From: Microcystis aeruginosa Ma_MB_S_20031200_S102
GTDB lineage: Bacteria > Cyanobacteriota > Cyanobacteriia > Cyanobacteriales > Microcystaceae
Length of the DNA stretch: 64,000 nt
Reading direction: 5' to 3'
Assembly (NCBI GenBank): GCA_007095845.1
Contig: SFBI01000102.1
Coordinates: 1-64,000 of the forward strand
Shown: positions 62,588 through 64,000 of the stretch, piece by piece
How positions within the stretch are numbered: the first letter of the stretch is position 1
Layout of the letters: every line of letters starts with the position of its first letter
The notes under the pieces: model-generated
Told to the model about the DNA's origin: nothing
What the model saw: only the letters and a program-made list of their open reading frames with translations
Databases searched by the model: none
Made by a program: the position numbers and the translations under genes

Positions 62588-62858
62588 GTTGTCAGAACGT
62601 AGGTTGGGCTTCGGCCGTGAGCTTTTGCCGAACGGTTGAAGCATGAAACCCAACGCCCGCATGGTTTACGCTACCGTTAACCCATCCTACAAATAATTGT
62701 GCCTCCCTACTTATCTAGCTTACGACTGACCGCTATCAGTTATCAGATTTGAGTTTTCAGTGGACACTGTTAAGTGGCAAGTTCTGAGCTTTCTTTTCAC
62801 TGATTACTGATTACTGTTTACTGATAACTGAAAAATCCTCCAACACCAAAAAAAATCT
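62588..62858. other. repeat region between DUF456 and the TldD/PmbA gene
   Basis: 271 bases: GTTATCAG-type units (62731-62838), and a copy (62598-62708) of the repeat at 43044-43122. A + frame (62439-62639) is a shadow. No gene. Confidence 0.7.
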
Positions 62859-64000
62859 ATGCAAAAAGTTGAAGATATCGCCCAACTCGCTAATTCTAGC
62901 GCCCAAGCTTTAGGAATTGCTAAATACGACATCTATGGTTCCTCTGTGGATGAAACCGATGTGGATGTGTTTCAAGGGGAACCGAAACAGGTACAAGCAT
63001 CCAATCGTTCCAGCGTTATCGTTCGCGTCTGGAATCAGGATAATCAAGTCGGTATCACCTCGACCACCGATGTGGACCCGGTGGGACTGCAATTAGCCCT
63101 AAAAACCGCCCAAGAAGCCAGCTTTTTTGGGGTTAAGGAAAATGTCCCCGATTTTAGTCCCGCTGCCACCGCACCTACCACAGAAGTGGCCAGCGAAATG
63201 TCTAATCAAGCACCTGTATCCACTCTCATCGATAAGTTATTGGCCGCCGAAAAATCCTTACTAACGGCCCATCCAGCTATTGCCAGTGTTCCCTATAACG
63301 GTTTGGGACAACAGCAGGTCAGACGTTTTTATCTCAATAGCGACGGGGCAATGCGTCAGGAAGCGCGTAGTTATGCCAGCGTGTATTTATACACCAAAAC
63401 CGAACAGGAAGGCAAAAAACCCCGCAGCGCCGGTGCTTTTCGGGTGAGTCCGGGCCTGGAAAAATTAGATATCGATGGTTGCATCGAGGAAGCGATTAGC
63501 AAAACTGTTAGCCATCTGGACTATCAACCGATTACCACGGGTAAGTATTTGGTGGTTTTTGCCCCTCGCGCCTTTTTGAGTCTAATCGGAGCATTTTCTA
63601 ATCTGTTTAATGCCCAAAATATCCTTGATAAACAGAGTCTTTCTACTCCTGAATCTTTGGGAACACAAATCGCCGCTACTGCCTTAAATTTGTGCGATGA
63701 TGCCCTCCATCCGGCTAATGTTTCCGCAGAAACTTTTGATAGTGAAGGCACTCCCACCCGTCGTGTGGAATTAATTAAAGAGGGGATTTTGAGTAATTTT
63801 CTCCATAGCACGATTACCGCTAAACGGATGAATACGGAACCGACTGGCAACGGTAACATTGGGGCAAAAGTAACGGTTAGTCCCCATTTTTATCACGTTT
63901 TTGCTAGTGCCAATCAACCCAAAAGCTATTCTTTGGAAACAGCAGAAAATGTGGTTTTAATTGATAGTTTACAGGCACTTCATGCGGGAGTTAATTCTCT
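62859..64000 (+). CDS. pmbA: TldD/PmbA family protein, PmbA/TldE-type, cut at the window edge
   Basis: 380 residues seen, open to the edge. MQKVEDIAQLANSSAQALGI at the N-terminus, then SVIVRVWNQDNQVGITSTTD and later KYLVVFAPRAFLSLIGAFSN. This lacks the HExxxH zinc site, as expected of the PmbA/TldE partner. The neighbouring TldD-type gene suggests they work as a heterodimer. Its leader holds the CTGATAACTG repeat. The C-terminus lies outside the window. Confidence 0.88.
   Translation, partial: MQKVEDIAQLANSSAQALGIAKYDIYGSSVDETDVDVFQGEPKQVQASNRSSVIVRVWNQDNQVGITSTTDVDPVGLQLALKTAQEASFFGVKENVPDFSPAATAPTTEVASEMSNQAPVSTLIDKLLAAEKSLLTAHPAIASVPYNGLGQQQVRRFYLNSDGAMRQEARSYASVYLYTKTEQEGKKPRSAGAFRVSPGLEKLDIDGCIEEAISKTVSHLDYQPITTGKYLVVFAPRAFLSLIGAFSNLFNAQNILDKQSLSTPESLGTQIAATALNLCDDALHPANVSAETFDSEGTPTRRVELIKEGILSNFLHSTITAKRMNTEPTGNGNIGAKVTVSPHFYHVFASANQPKSYSLETAENVVLIDSLQALHAGVNS

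Noticed and set aside
62439-62639. 66-codon + frame overlapping the DUF456 end
   Set aside because: Shadow frame plus repeat sequence.

Overview
The window looks like chromosomal DNA of a bloom-forming unicellular cyanobacterium, most likely Microcystis aeruginosa or a very close relative. Visible reasons: photosystem II genes (psbB, psbE-F-L-J, psb28, a Psb32-like gene, ycf48, rubA), a CruP-type carotenoid gene, the panC-cmk fusion, many copies of the HIP1 octamer GCGATCGC, an AT-leaning composition, and many short dispersed repeats and toxin-antitoxin pairs. The species name is inferred from gene content and repeat style; no search was run.

Layout. 0-7.7 kb: a cut-off gene at the left edge, prohibitin-like and EVE-domain genes, a secreted subtilase-like protein, a small conserved cyanobacterial gene, aroE, an AI-2E-type permease and an EamA exporter. 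7.7-18.3 kb: a methyltransferase, a metallo-hydrolase, ubiE/menG, DUF445 and DUF2993 membrane/lipid genes, a Psb32-like gene, the principal sigma factor and leuA. 18.5-29.2 kb: cruP, a helicase-like protein with degenerate ATPase motifs, a PEP-CTERM protein, psb28, an FKBP, a phasin, a phosphodiester glycosidase, a PIN protein and panC-cmk. 29.2-34.5 kb: an accessory locus with its own promoter, holding a Trypco1-like protein, a trypsin-AAA fusion and a membrane AAA ATPase with 25 tandem 12-bp units. This is the best candidate for an incompletely described system. 34.5-38.3 kb: a HAD protein, tRNA-Gly, an LprI-like gene and a molybdopterin oxidoreductase. 38.4-43.6 kb: a defence/addiction island with a VapBC-like pair, an Rpn/DUF4351 protein, a DUF433-DUF5615 pair, a HigBA/RelE pair, a truncated YdjM-like gene and MITE-like repeats. 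43.6-52.3 kb: malQ, a small cyanobacterial gene, argF, a large tubulin-like protein with a C-terminal zinc ribbon, rnz and a fasciclin gene. 53.2-57.3 kb: psbB converging on rubA-ycf48-psbEFLJ. 57.3-64 kb: an orphan C5 DNA methyltransferase, a small hypothetical gene, tldD, a DUF456 gene and a partial second TldD/PmbA gene.

How genes fit together. RubA and Ycf48 act in building the early photosystem II reaction centre around cytochrome b559 (PsbE/F). CP47 (psbB), Psb28 and Psb32 belong to later assembly, repair or protection. TldD and PmbA paralogues usually work as a heterodimeric protease and are nearly adjacent here. The 29.7-34.0 kb genes run in one direction with tight spacing for the first two, as expected for a protease-ATPase sensor/effector cassette.

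Non-coding DNA is dominated by dispersed repeats: a telomere-like composite in three copies, a roughly 96-bp terminal-inverted-repeat element in two, a 150-170 bp element in inverted orientation at 29.3 and 59.7 kb, and several others. Some have contributed codons to gene ends. No CRISPR array, rRNA operon or intact insertion sequence was recognised.
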